Assembly (NCBI GenBank): GCA_026413225.1
Contig: CM048553.1
Span: 97,314,190 to 97,378,189, forward strand
Direction: 5' to 3'
Source: Otis tarda
Taxonomy: Eukaryota; Chordata; Aves; Otidiformes; Otididae
Length of the DNA: 64,000 nt
The notes below the pieces were generated by a model. The model was not told where the DNA came from and did no database searches. It saw only the letters and a list, made by a program, of their open reading frames with translations. Of this stretch, positions 1 to 13,432 are shown piece after piece; the stretch's first letter is position 1; each line of letters opens with the position of its first letter. The translations under genes and the position numbers were made by a program.

Positions 1-2135
1 GAGCTCCCGAAGGAAGGGAAATGCCAGGGGCATAAAAGTACTTGCTGTATCATACAGAACAAACAGCTCCTCATTCCCTCTCCCTTTTCACTGTGAAACA
101 GGTAGGAAGAAGATTAAAAACTATGGAACAGATCTTTCAACCTGTGGAACTTAAATATACTGGCTTTTTGTTGTGCCAGGAGTAGTGAGACATGGAAGCC
201 TCTCGGATCACTTAATTTCTAGATCATTAAAAAAGAATCCACAGTAGGGGGCTATGCCTTTACCTGTTTAGAGGGCAATCATCTTTTCTGCACCTCCTGT
301 TCCTTTCAGTTCTGACAGCAACCCCCTGTGTTCTTACTCTGCTCATGACTTGACATCCTTACTTTTACCTGCATCTGCTTAATTATTCTGTCACCTACTT
401 CTCGCTTTCCTTCTCTGCACTTTTTCTTTCACGCACACTGCCATTTCACCTTGCCCTTGTAATTAGCCAGATAATTATCTATAAGGTTTTATATTCTGTG
501 CATAAAAATAATATCAGGAAATTAGCTTGCCACTTAAACAGCCCCACTGGTCTGCAAAAGCCTGCTGAATCAGTCACTCAAAATATAACTGGAAACATTG
601 ATTGCTGCACTATTCCTAAATGAAATACAAATTTATGTACTTTGTCTTCTCATGATAACGGTAGTCTTAAATTATACTTTTGAGGACACTTTATTTTACT
701 GTAGTTTATTTTGGGTGGGTAAATGGCTTTTGCACATAAATCACTTCATTGTTCCTCCAGCTAGCCTCGCTGGGAGGCATAAACTGAATATTGTAAGGTA
801 GAGTCAGACATGTTAGAATATACTGCATCACTGAAATTAGAGGTGGAAGAAAACTGTTTTGCTGCAGTAGTGATGAGGTAGTGATTTCCTAGTTGAGGAT
901 ATTCTGACAGTACATTATCATGCTTTTCACTCAGGAATAGGGTAATTCAGATCCTTACGTTTAATCATCTGGTAGAAGTTACATGGAGAGGTAGCCTATT
1001 CCACGTGTAACAGACTGCAAAATGTTACCTCTTTGCTGCTGATGGGGGATCTAGAGTTAACATTTGGCATTAAAATGCCAAAGGAAATGGCTGATCTTTC
1101 AATGAAAGGACACAGATAATTTTTTGCAGCAGGAGGCTGATTCTGGATGATCACGTGTTAAAGAGTTATACCAAGGACTTAAAAATTACTGGTCAGCCAA
1201 ATAAGCAAATAAATAAACCAGATGTCATTATGAAATCATCTTCTGTCACTTGGCTTAGATTTTATGAAATACACAGTAGAGAAAAAAAAAAGCAAAGTCA
1301 TTGTGAAAGGCTTACATGTGCCTTGGTAAAGAGAGGAAAATTGAAAAGGAGCATTTGTGTGTAGTGCCAACAGAAAGTAAAGTTATACAGAGTTAATCCT
1401 AGGAGCTACTGCACACATTTTACACAGCAGCAGTTCTGCAGGAATTCAAGCAAACAAAAGTGGCATCACGGCTTTTGTGGTAAGTTTTCATGTCCCACAG
1501 ATTTTTTTCAAGAAGTTGAAGTAGCATCATTGCTTAGAAAGCTGTGTGATCTTTGACTGGTCTAGTAATAAAACATGTAGTGTAGCCTCACTGCAGATCT
1601 GATAAGAAAAAAAAAAAAAAGAGAATGGGTACTTTGATGTATGCAGCATGGTGCCAGAAAAGACGTAACATATATATCCAACCTTAGATTTCGCAACCTC
1701 CATTTCAGTCTTCTGATTTGGAAGGTAGACAGTATGCTCCCTGATTATATTTTTTCAAGCTCCCTGATTTGTGTATATTTAATAGCTCACTGCTATCAAA
1801 AGGTTATCAACCTAATGTTGTACTTTTTTTTTCTTGCTTTTGGAGTCATAAATTGGGGATGGAGGAAGGGGAGAGCAAATGAATTGGTCTTTCTGCAATC
1901 TGAAAGAATGTTACCTACTATCCACTTGTACCCTGCGAGGTGAAAACATTCCCTCACCAGACAGCATCTGATCTCCATGGGCAGATAGATCCATCAAACA
2001 GTTTTTCTTTATTTGTTGGGAAAGATGCTAAATATTTCTGATTTAAATCTGTACTCTAAATCTATATGCTGATTCTGATATGCCTAGAATAGGTGTTATC
2101 CATGCAATACATTAGCACAAAGCAGACAACATAGC
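1..2135. other. Unique AT-rich DNA, no gene recognised
   Basis: I see no convincing coding sequence, RNA gene or identifiable transposon here. The stretch contains an A homopolymer near 1607-1620 and a T run near 1826-1834. Short open frames exist on both strands but have no recognisable composition or splice context. Confidence 0.6.
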
Positions 2136-2624
2136 TTGTCAATCACACTGATATGCATGTTAATCACTACTTTCCTAGATTCCTTGTCATCCACAAGAAA
2201 TGCCTTGATGGCATTGGGACCAGCGGCATCAACACCAGTACAACATCCAACTCAACACGCTGTCAAAAACCCTTCTCATCTTCCTGCAGCTCTTGCTCCA
2301 AACACTCCTTCCCCTTCCCCCCACACAACAAGATCCTGATGTGAGATCACAGGACAAGACCAGGCATCTGCGCATCAGGTCAAGAGGAGATGTAGGAGAG
2401 GCATCAGGTATGAACAACCCTCCTGCGATAAATCCCCCTTTTTATAACCGACATTTTTATGTGCCACGTTCATCATAGACGGATTAGCTGCTGTGACTGA
2501 ACAGACTCGAAGTATATCTGAACTGTGCCTGAGAGCTGGCCGGCTCCACCAGGAAAGAGACTCCAGGCTACAGATCTTGCACTTCATTACTCTGAGCGGA
2601 GGCCAAATGCAGCAGTTAATGTGA
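2136..2624 (+). pseudogene. Stop-interrupted coding-like block, family not recognised
   Basis: One plus-strand frame stays readable over about 490 bases but carries two internal stops, TGA at 2337-2339 and TAA at 2445-2447, and ends with TGA at 2622-2624. The first part reads as a Pro/Ala/Ser/Thr/His-rich linker. The last part, from about 2463, reads as a charged helical segment that includes SISELCLRAGRLHQERDS and ends GGQMQQLM, which looks much more like protein than random AT-rich translation. A possible splice acceptor (pyrimidine-rich tract then TAG) ends at 2178, and a possible donor CAG|GTATGA lies at 2405-2413. It could be a decayed retrocopy, a domesticated or transposon-linked gene remnant, or chance. 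A longer open frame runs antisense (2375-2770), which weakens the case. No family is assigned. Confidence 0.25.
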
Positions 2625-3030
2625 TGGTTTGGAGGGGGTGTTCCTGTCCCACTGGCATGGAGATGAACAGAGACCGTATTGCTACCAGAGACTGATGTGT
2701 CACAGTGGGGCACAAGGCACAGTTGCCTTCTGCTCTGCCTCGCAATTGCTTTAAATGCCCTCGTAATCATCTGCTCTGCAGGACTCTTTCACTTCTGTTG
2801 ACTACTACATTTCCTTGTCTTCTTGCTCTCTCCAAAACAAGCCTTCAAGTCCATCTGTAGGCTGGTGAAAGAATGTAATTTTCATCCTGTGGAAAAAAAA
2901 AAAAATCCAGGAGGTGTCACTTGAATATTTTTCCTTATTTAATCAGATGTAGTAATGCAACAACATTAACTCAGTGAAGCATAATTTAATAATAACTTAC
3001 ATTCTGTAGTGGTTTTGATCCAGCTGTCTG
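2625..3030. other. Unique DNA, nothing recognised
   Basis: No gene or repeat could be supported here. There is an A run near 2892-2904. The minus-strand open frame that overlaps the left end is most likely a shadow. Confidence 0.55.
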
Positions 3031-3195
3031 AAAACACTTTAAAACGTTAATACATTAAATTTAACACTGTCCCTCTTGTGAAGTAGGTAGGCATTATATC
3101 CTTAATTTTACAGATGAGAAAACACAGGCACAGAGAATTTAAATATGTTGCCCAAGGTCAAATGAGAGATTCCTGCTAGAACTAAGAAACTGGGA
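3031..3195 (-). mobile_element. Ancient MIR SINE (tRNA-derived CORE-SINE) fragment
   Basis: Read on the plus strand, this is the reverse complement of a MIR. The match runs from an ACTTTAAAACGTTAATACATTAAAT stretch (diverged from the MIR 3' region), through GAAGTAGGTAGGCATTAT, to the best preserved piece, TTTTACAGATGAGAAAAC, then GGCACAGAGA and TTGCCCAAGGTCA. That order matches the MIR core on the minus strand. MIR was active in early amniotes, so copies in birds are few and strongly decayed. The tRNA-like 5' promoter region is not recognisable. Identification rests on recalled consensus and was not searched. Confidence 0.75.
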
Positions 3196-6100
3196 ACAGG
3201 AAGGAACAGTGTGCTTCCATTAGTGCTGCAGCAATCTATCCAGCTGCTAGCTTTTTATGGAGAAAAATCTGTGCATCAGTGAAATCTACATACATTAACA
3301 AATATATTTGTTTATCTTCCTAGGTGTAACAAGACATTAGCATAAATGACTTCATAATCAACATTATCCTTTTAAATTGGGATAGTGCATCAGAGTGAGG
3401 AGTAGACCAAAGATGACATTTTGACCAGGAAGTTTCTTCTTTTTTTCAGTGTTACACCATAATAATCTATAGCATTATTATTTTTTCTTGTTTCTTTCAT
3501 ACAGTTGTTGTTTTTGAGAAATACTTGCACTAAATAAATGTGTGTAACCTTTGTAGTGGCTGACACAGGTTAATACGAGTCTGGACTGCTGCCTCTGGAG
3601 ATGAACACAAAACCAGTCATTGGGCATTCCTGCAGTGGTGTTAAAAGCAAAACAAACCATAGGGAGGTATAAAGTTGAGACAAAAGGTCAATTACAGAAG
3701 GCTGTCATGACTTTGGGGGTTTGCCCTAAGAAAGAAGAAGGTCTAGGGTGCTGTTAGGAGCTGCTTTGCAAGAATGGGGACCTCTGAGACGTCTCTAGGT
3801 AGATCTGGAAAAGTTAGCCAGAATAGAGGAGGTGTAAATCAATTTTTTTCTTCAGAACTTTCCAGGGTAAGTTTCTGATTAAGCACGCCAGTCAAGGAAG
3901 AGTCATTCCATGGGTCTTATGATTTGAAAGAGCCTAAAGAAGGATTTCACCATGGTATTTAGAAGTAGTGCTGATGAGTCTGTGTAGAGATGTTATTTCT
4001 AGATTTCTGAAGAAGGCTGATAACAACATCAGTGGGTGTGGGCTGAGAAGTGACATGTCCAAGTAGCCAAGTCATAGCAGAGGCAGATTGTCACATAGCA
4101 AGAAGCCAGGACTTGGACAAAAAAAATGATGATGCCAGTCTCAGGACAGTAGGTAATAAATGACACTTGTCTCAATGTTGCCTATTTCTAATCTTAGCTC
4201 CGCCTCTTGCAGCGTGTTCAGATGGTACCTTTCTGACTATGGCCCCCTGGGCAGATACAAGAATGGGTTTCAAGCCACTTTACTCTGTAAGCCTAAGCAC
4301 TTTTCTTCTGAAGATTAGGTAAAGTATCCATGCAAAACTTGTCTTAAATAAAGTTTATTTAACTCCAATGAGGACTGAAAACAAAAATTTTTATTTTAGT
4401 GTGTTTTAGGTCTTTGTGTGAGAAAGTTATGGTAAAAAAATGGCTTATATGATCACAGAGCTGAAGTCAGTTTTCCATTTCCTGAGCATTATATTCTCCC
4501 AGTTGCATAGGATAGACCGTGTATGTGTAATCAAACTCCTGTTCTCCCTGGGGCCAGACAAGTGATGTTCTCCTAAAGAGATTTTCTTTGTGGCTCTGGA
4601 AAATCACTTTCTTCTCTTCAGCTGTTCCCTCTTGTTACATGGGCACATATATCCTAGAAGCACTTGCAAATTTCTGATTTTCCTCCCCTCCTTTTCCTGT
4701 AATCAGTTGCTACCAGCCACTTCTATAAGCATTTACTGGCTTCTTGTCAATTTGCCCAGCTTAATCTATGTAAATAAATATAAATGCTTTTATCTCTACT
4801 CTCGTTCCCTTCCCACTTGATTTCTTCTGAGATTCTCTGCATCTACTCTAATTTGTGTTGCACGCAGCTCTGTTCCCAAGTTTTTAACATACATGCACTG
4901 GCCCTGTACATCTTTCCTGATCTCTGCAAATTCCTTATGTCTTTCAAGCAGTGCATGTGGCATTCATTTGCCCCTGTAGAGAGGTGTTAGATCTTTTTAG
5001 GAATCATGAGCGAAACCCTTTATCAAGCAGAAAAGTCTTGCTAGATTGATTTTTCCCTTGTTCTCTGTGGAGAAGAGGACCAAAACAACTTTATACTTAA
5101 ATAGAAAATATGGTCTAACTGCATATGCAGCAATCACAGTTCTTGCTTCCTAGCTGGGAGTAGTGAACTCCCAGATCCTCAAGCCAAAAGACAAAGGCTC
5201 TGTTTGCATCCAGAAAAGTCCAAGCTGTGGGCTAGCAGAGTTTGGGGAGCTGTAGAGGAGTGATGGTCCCAAGTTAGGACCTAGGGTAAGCTTCTAGTTA
5301 TCATTTACTCTGCTTTTGTGTATTTTTTTCATACCTGTTCCCATTTGTTAGTCTATCAGATAATGCTCCACAAATTTACTTTGTCCACAGTCCATCTCAC
5401 TGTTCTTAGTTGTGTGAGAATACCTCAGGAGAGGGCCTCCTTCCTGGAATCTTTCTTCCTTCTCAGCCCGAAATCCCTGGCAGAACAGGAAAAACAAGAT
5501 CCCTTCCTTCTCTGTCCATGTAGCTAATGAACACTCTGTTCCAAAGAAGCCTCATTCAAGGGGTTGCTTTGGGTTGCTGCTCCTGAACAGTACTTCCTGA
5601 ACAGTGTCTTGGACTTAGGGTAGCATGTGTCCTTATGGTGTTATTGAGGAATGGACTGTGAGAAACACTGGTTAAAACAAAGCAAAAGAGAAATCTGCTG
5701 AAGCCAGCAAGAAAGAAAAAAGAAGTCATCTATGCCCTGCCTGTTTTCTCATTGAAAGAGGCAACTGTTTGCCTCCCGCTGAAGGTTTCTATCTTGTGTA
5801 GACTGATGCATGACATGAGAGTGACTCATGTGCTGTGCTAGTAGATGATGGAGGAACTGAAGCCCCAAGCCCAAGGTGGTTTTTTTTTTTTTGGTGTGAA
5901 ATAGCAAATTATTTTTTATAATCTGATCTGCATAGATTGGCTTAATCTGTATTGATTTTTATATACAGATGTATACAGCAAAGGACACTTCTCCAGGGAC
6001 TAACTTTACATCACTTTTAGAGTTCTTAATCTCTACAGAAGTGGCCTTTATCATGGAAAGTCATGGAAAGTGTTAATCTAAATGAAAAATACAGAGAGTT

Positions 6101-9100
6101 GCCAAGAGCTGCTTAGAAGGTCCAAGTATTTCTTTACCCGTAAGTCCAAAGTAATGGGCAGAGAGTAGATATGGCAGCCAGAGGTTTATGCAACAGGCAT
6201 TTGCTACATTGCTCTCATGAACTTTTTTTCATCATTTATAATGCACTTAATAGTGTATTGTCTTCTCACTAATATATTGATGTGTCAGAAGATATAATAA
6301 TTTTATGGTATATACACCATACATAATGTACTATATTGTAGCATTTATTATAAAATAAAATAATAGTAATATAAAACAGCAGTATCAGAGATGGCTTCAG
6401 ACCTTCAAGTATGTTTAAGGAACTCATTTAGAGCATTTTTTCTTTCTGGATGTATACGTGAGCTCATACAGAAAGATGTCTCAAAGGTGGTTATGATTCT
6501 GTTTTTTGACCAGAACTAGGTTACCTTTCATTTGCTGTTAGAATTCTGTATTTTGAAGCAGGTATGGCCTCCAAAATGTTGCAATTTTAAAGACAGGTAT
6601 TAGAGAGCCAAAATAAGGGTTTATTTACCATTAAGGGGAAACTCCTAATTTCTGAGTTACTCAGGGTGAGCTGATGTTGGAAGGAGAATGGGAAGGATAT
6701 GGATAATCCTTTGGTTATCAGAAAGGATGTATTGTCGAGACCAAAATCTCTGGAAAAAAAAAGAAGGCAACTCTGACAGTACCAGCAGCATCCAAAAGGG
6801 TCAATATCGTTGTTCCCTCTTAAAAGTTTAAATCTTTCCAGGAACACTTTGTGCCTACTCCTGCCCTTGGGGGCAGTAGGGTTCTCCTCTGCAGTTTCCT
6901 TGCACAGCTTCCTTCAGGTGGGGTTTGGAGGCTCAGCCTGGATCTTTTGGCATCAGAAGTATGAACTCACCGAGTTGCTCGAAGAACAATTACAACAGCA
7001 TGTTGCAGTGCTAGGCTCTTTCACCAATTCATCTGCTAGCAATATAAAACTTGTCCATTATCTTTCTATTTTAGGAATGTCCAGGATGTCTTTTTTGAGA
7101 ATGTAGGTCTTGATTTTGATCTGAGAATATTTTCTGAGCAGTTCAGTGTGATTTTAAAATTGAAGTGTTTTCAGTCAAGCTCTTTGCCAAAGGGAAATCT
7201 TTTCCCTAGTTGCTCTCTGCTCTTTTGGGAGCAATTTCAGTGCAAGAGAGGTGTACCATGGGCTGAAACTGTCCTTTCCACAGGCTGCTGTTCAGTAGTT
7301 GTTTGCTGACTGCTGGCTGGATTGCAGAGACCTCAGTTCAGACACACAGAGGATGTGGAACAAGAGCTGGTGTTCAACATTTTTCTCATCCTGCTATTTC
7401 AGTTTAATGCAACTTTGATTTTAATAAATGTATGAGAAAGACAAATTCTTTTATAAAGTGGAAATGATAATAAAACTTAGATCAAAAATTATGGTAGAAG
7501 ATGGAAGAGTAGTTTTGGCAGACATTGTAGCATAATGAGACCTCACAGATTCATTATGTTCTATGCTCTGTTCTCAAGGCATAGGTTATTTAACAACAAT
7601 AACAATCCTTGTGCTGATTTTTTTTAAATTGACCTGTTAATAATAATTTCATTATACGTTACCAGTGTCAGGCATAATTTTGTATTTGCACAGTCTGTTA
7701 AAGTCCATGTACCCTTTTGCTTTCAAGATGGATGATTTAAAATATAAAGTTTAGTATGTTTGCTCAGGCAAGAAGAAACACAAAATGACATGTAATGCTT
7801 GATAATTAAGAGAATACTGTCACAAAATTAAACAATAATCATTTCAAATGCAATAGGAAATGTGATGATCCAAAACATTCCCCTCTTTTTGCAGAAAGTC
7901 TGGTGATCCTGGATAGGAAACCATGTACAAAGAATCTTTATATGAAGGAATGTGTTCCACATAACCATATTTTACTTTTCCCCTGACAATTTCTTTGAAG
8001 ATGCCTATTTTAATGGCTGTTGAAAATCTATTGAAGATCTGGAAGATAATCAGCATTAACCAACTTGCCTCCTCTGTAGTTTTGTAGGATTGTCAAATAC
8101 AATCTTAATTTGCCACAGGCATTATATGTTTATTAAAAGTGACATTTTCCCATTTTCCTCCAAGCAGATGGCTCATATGTGCAAAGAAAACTAAGTTAGA
8201 GAACAAAGACTATAATGCCTTAATGCTCCTCAGTTGCAATGTTTCTGAATTTTCTTAAAGTGAAGACCTGAAACAGAATCTTACAATTGCTACCTGTGTG
8301 GCAAAAGTTTTTAATTAAAGCATTTACAACATGAACTGCCCGCGTGATTCTTGGGTAACTAATTTTCAGATCGAGCATTTCATCTATGTGTATATGTGTA
8401 GGTGTATACATATACGTATACATGTACATGCTTACAGACTTCCCACATGCTTGACTATTTTTTCCCACAAAAGCCACATTTGCTAGAATGGGTTAAGTTT
8501 ATGTTGTAGCTTATTTCCATATTTTATAATTAAGACCAGATATAATGTATATTAAGCTTGATCATTTTATCCTGGACATTTGCTTTAGAAATCTAATTTA
8601 ATACCGATAGGCTTTTTTGAGCTACACTACATAAAGTCGTATGGATGCACAAGAGGAGTCAGTGAGGTAAGTGTCTCTGAGCACTCTGCAGGAGATTTGG
8701 CATACAGTAATAATTTGGGTCACAATGCCTTACAAAGTCAATAGTAGTAAGAATTTTTAGCATGGATTTAAGCTGTTGCATCATTACGGCAAGCAAAACT
8801 TTTTGGACTTTTGACCCAAGAAGTATCGCCTGCAAATCATAAATGTTTAGTTAATACCTCCTTCTGGAAAATCCGTTCATCTGTCTCGGAAGAGTTAGCT
8901 GAAAGTGCATATAGCCAGATTAGCCTCTTACATGGATGGCTATGTGTAAACAAGGGACTTAATGTTAGCCCGCAGGTCATGCATCAGAGCTAAGAGGTTC
9001 AAATACATGATCTTAATTTCTTTGTCTCTTTTCTAACTAATCTCATGTTGTACACACATCAGGTGCATGTGTCTAAGGAGTATTGAAATTAGTTTTTCCT

Positions 9101-12100
9101 TTGGATATCTTCAAGTGAATAACAGCAAAGTTTATCAGAAATATTAATTTATTGGTAAAACTGTGAGTAGTGCATAAGCTCTTTGCAGAATCAAGAACTT
9201 GGCTCTTTTGGTTTTCATACATTCATTTGAAATGCTTTATTTGCTTCAAAAGGATTAATCTTAATAGCTTTAAAAATGAAAGCCTAAAACTAGCAGGAAT
9301 TGTTGGCTTAGGACCTACAACAGGGAATTAGTGGCTTTCCACTCACCACTAATGAGTGGATTTTTTTTTAAGCTGTGTTTATTTATGAGCAGTGTTGAAT
9401 ACAAATTCTTTTTAAACAAGATATTTTAGGGAACCTGTTCTACTTGACTTTTAAAAATATTCAACAACCATATTAACTAAATGCCATTTTTCCTAAATGA
9501 CAGCATAACTTCATCTCACATTAAAAAATGTAGCGCACCTAAATAAGAAAATATCTAGATTATTAGTAATTATAGACTTCTGAAAAGTTACCTCCAAAAA
9601 TGAATCTTTTCTTAGCATTGAGTACTTTTGGGCAACCTAAGATACAAGTACATACCTTCATGCACTGTCATTCGGTGTTCAATATGCTGCATAAACTTTC
9701 CAGAAATTTAATATTTAAGGTGGTCAGTAGAGTAATTTGCTGATATTGAAGACCATATGCCTTAAGAATATTAGGGGGAAAAAAAAGATTCCGTTGTTTG
9801 GGATAGCATAAGTGTTCTTCTGTAAAAGCTTCCTCTAATTCACCAGTGTTACTCTTTTTTCATGCTGGCAAAAATAAAATAACATTGCACAGAATAAAAC
9901 CAGAATAACATTAAGGTGAATCAGATCCTGTATTTTAATATTTGAGGACAGAAGTAAAAAAAAAAAAACCCACATTCTTGTTTTTTGTGAATTGACCAGT
10001 TACACTCTTACTGTAAGGTTTTCTTCCAGGTTTCCTATTTTGAACCCACAATGTGTAAGAGAAAACTATTTGACCAAGCTTTAGAGATTTTTTTTGTTCT
10101 TCCACAACCTCAGGTTTTGTTTTAAAATTTTATTTTTTGTCACTGTTACAAAATGAAATTTTCTTTTTCCTGTAATGTTTTTATTCTCTTGACGTCATGC
10201 TTTTTCCCCTCTTAATGTCTTTCTGCTTTTATATTTTCAATCATGATGTTCTTTTCCATTATTTTCATTTTCGTGCTATAACACTGGTGCTGTTTCTGAT
10301 GTGCAGCATGCTGTGATGAGCATTTCTGTGTAGCTCTGGTCAACGTGGACACGTGTGTCCACAGGTGAACTTGGTTAAGCCAAACCCCATGCTGCCAGCC
10401 ACTTTGCTTGCCCCTTTTGTGGATGCCCTTTGGTGTTGGGCTGGGATTCTTAAATAAGGGCTTGCCTGCATCTTCTTTCTTTACATACCTAACAATCCTG
10501 AAAAACAAATTACTTTTCACCGGGAAGCAGAACTGCGCAACTCTGGCCATCTGCTGCTGCTTAGCAGGGGAGCAATTCTGGTCCTGGAACAGCATACCAG
10601 AAAGGTCAACTAGTTTTAGTTGCTCAAATTATTCCATTGACAGGTTGACCTGTAGTTGTCTTCTCCCACTATAACAAATTAAAACTCAGTTACAGTGGCT
10701 AATGATTTGCTCCATTACTGTAAGATGGAGGTGGGATAATTTACTGTATTCCCATTCTGTACTAGAATAGCCCATCTGATTAATTTGGGGGAAAAAAAAT
10801 TACATTGTGATAAAATGTAGCATTAAGTGGATCGTACTCCAGCTCCTGCATCATCCAAGTGGATATCTCATTTTGCATTTCTGAAGTGATGTGTACGATG
10901 AAACAGTGTCCCTGTTTGTGTTTTTGCTAAAATATCTATACATACGCACACACAGAAGGGCTGATTGTTATTTGGGACTGGCAAAGGTGTATCTTGGGGA
11001 GATAAGGCTCCTGTTCATTACAGAAGATCTATAGAAAAATTATATATCTGTAACACAGGAGTTATGCATTTTATATATTTACTATATAAGCATTTCAAAA
11101 AGTTTTAATTAGTACGTGCTACCAGAAAGTATTGAAAGGTGTTGCAGCCTGACAAGGAAGAGAATGTTAAGCTTGTCATCGAAATAATTTAGGTTAAAAT
11201 TGCAATATTTGAAAAGTAAGTATATAGAAATATATGGAAAAGGAATCGTTTACACCCAGCATGCAATTGTGTGAGTATCTGCAATGTAGCACTGATTTTT
11301 TTTCCTTGTTTGTCCCTTGGCAGTTTCCAGCTGAACTGCTATGCATCAGACTCCATCATTATGCCTGGCAGCTGCAGCGCAACATGGTTTTAGAACTTTC
11401 TGTGATTTCAGCAGTAAAGCACAGCGGGCACTTTACTGGCCAAGAAAAAAAAAAAAAAAAGCCAAAGAACTTGAATTGAGATATTTTCTGTATCCATGGT
11501 AATGATGCTCAGTAAGGCAGGAAGCCTCCATTACATCGTCATTACTGACAGCTCGCAACAACTTACCCAGTTCTGAGTCGCCTGACAGGCGCGGGATCAG
11601 CTCCCCCTCCTAGCACCATTTTTTGCCCAGTTTTCTGGGCAAACCTGTGCTTCTCATAGAACAGTCAGCTGCCTCAAGATTTCTTTTCTGAATCTCAAAT
11701 GCCATGGTGTTGGAAAGAGGAAAAAAAAAAAGTACAGAAGTTATAAAAAAGTGTCCGTTGTGGGGATTTAGTTTCCTTCACATCCCTTGAGATGGTGACC
11801 TTGCTGAATGTCCCAAGATGAGCAGATTCTTTCCTTCTCTCACTCAAAAGAGTAATTTCATGTGTATTATCAACCCTCCTTTAGATGTAGTATGACATGA
11901 AAAACCCTGGATAGCCTGGACCCTTAAGTAATTCATAGAGAGGCTAAGTGATCTGGAAAAGAAGCAGCAAGTTCAGGAGGAGTCAGGGAGATTATAGATA
12001 TTAGCCAGAGAATGTTCTGAAACATACTTTCTTCAACCTTTGCTACTCCTGGCATGAAGGTTTCTGTTGTGTACTTATGCTTCATTTTGTTTTGGGGGGT

Positions 12101-12894
12101 AGCACATGGGTAATATATATGAAAATGATGGACCTTTTCCCTATTTCTCCAGGGGCAGTGCGCATGCTTCTTATTTTTTCTAGCGTTTTTGTCAATAGCA
12201 AATGTATACTGTTTTGATTTATGCTAGTAGGTTGTTTTGTTGGGTTTTTAAAAATCTGAATGGCATATAGACTGCAAAGCTGTGATACAATTGGAATGAA
12301 ATACCATTTGTGTCTCCCACATGCACACCTTTTAAAAAGAAGAATGAAAATTAAAGTAGCTCAGGGTAGAAAACACAAACAAGAAGTGGCTTTAAGTGTG
12401 TGAGTAGACCCACTTATGTAAATCTCTGAATTAGTCTTCAGAGAAAGTACTACCATTGAAAGCTATAAATATGTTTTTATTCTTTCTGAATGAGGATCAA
12501 TGTGAGGAGGTGTATAACTCCAGTTCCAGTTCAGAACAGTTTTATTTCATTTTAATTTTAAACAGAGTTATTAAAGTTACATAGTGCTCACATTTCAAAG
12601 TACATCTTTAGGGTTGGACAAAGGTAAGGTACATTTATATTTCAAGTATAACTACTAGTCAAGCTCTATAGCACCTTTTATGGATTTAAAGATTATTCCC
12701 TCGGGTCCCTTCCTACCTTGTGCCATTAGATGAAAAATTCAGACAAAAGCTGAACTGACTACAGCAAAACAGTTAAACTGGTAGATATGTACAGGAAATA
12801 CTAAAACATCTTTAATGCGAAAATACTTCGGGAGACATTTTCACCATCTTTCTTAACATATTTGCAAATAGGTATTTGTAATATACTTAACTGT
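3196..12894. other. Long AT-rich stretch without a recognised gene
   Basis: Nothing in these 9.7 kb supports an exon, RNA gene or well-defined transposon. It contains scattered homopolymers (near 5880-5892, 9957-9968 and 11446-11460) and an alternating purine-pyrimidine tract at 8383-8431. A faint MIR-like order of words lies around 4185-4340 but is too diverged to call. The open frames here are short, and none begins or ends at persuasive splice signals. Confidence 0.6.
8383..8431. repeat. Imperfect GTATAC/ATGTAC alternating tract
   Basis: The tract is largely alternating purine-pyrimidine sequence built from GTATAC, ATATAC, GTATAC and ATGTAC words, so it is locally self-complementary. It is a simple-sequence repeat that can form cruciform or unusual helices. 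No function is implied. Confidence 0.6.
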
Positions 12895-13388
12895 TAGAAT
12901 CACAGTATAGTTTGGGTTGGAAGGGATCTTCAAAGGTCATATAGTCCAACCCCCCTGCAAGGAGCAGGGACATCTCCAGCCAGAACAGGTTGCTCAGAAC
13001 CTTGTCCAGCCTGGCCTTGAACGTTTCCAGGGTTGGGGCATCCACCACCTCTCTGGGCAACCTGTTCCAGTGTTCCACCACCCTCATTGTAAAAAATGTT
13101 TTCCTTATGTCCAGTCTGAATCTGTTTGCTTCTATTTTAAAATCATTGCTCTTGTCCTGTCACAACAGACCCTGCTAAAAAGTTTTTCCCCTTCTTTTTC
13201 GTAAGGCCCATTTAAGTACTGAAAGGCCACAATAAGGTCTCCCCAGAGCCTTCTCTTCTCCAGGCTGAACAGCCCCAACTCTCTCAGGCTGTCCTCACAG
13301 GAGAGGTGCTCCAGCCCTCTGATCGTCTTTGTGGCCCTCCTCTGGACTTGCTCCAGCAGGTCTACATCCTTCTTATGTTGGGGGCTCT
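12895..13388 (-). mobile_element. CR1 LINE, 3' end fragment (minus strand)
   Basis: The plus strand starts with the reverse complement of the CR1 tail (AGAATCACAGTATAG), followed by the conserved 3' untranslated block with AGTCCAACCCCCCTGCAAGG. It then reads back into the end of ORF2. On the minus strand the conserved CR1 C-terminal words are visible: [25 protein letters not shown] in the recombination-like segment and [18 protein letters not shown] near the end, in two different frames, so the copy is frameshifted. It is 5' truncated near 13388, where similarity stops after GTTGGGGGCTCT. It is only a remnant and cannot encode a working enzyme. Confidence 0.93.
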
Positions 13389-13432
13389 GTTTTAAAATAT
13401 GATAGTATGTGGTCTGTCTGGTATATTTCATT

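Noticed and set aside
2375-2770. 131-codon minus-strand frame
   Set aside because: It overlaps the plus-strand coding-like block. I preferred the plus strand for its helical charged pattern, but neither is certain and this one has no recognisable domain.
4185-4340. Possible second MIR on the plus strand
   Set aside because: A few MIR-like words appear in order (TCTTAGCTCCGCCTCTTGC, then a CTGAAGATTAGGTAAAG stretch), but the matches are short and broken, so it is not listed as an element.
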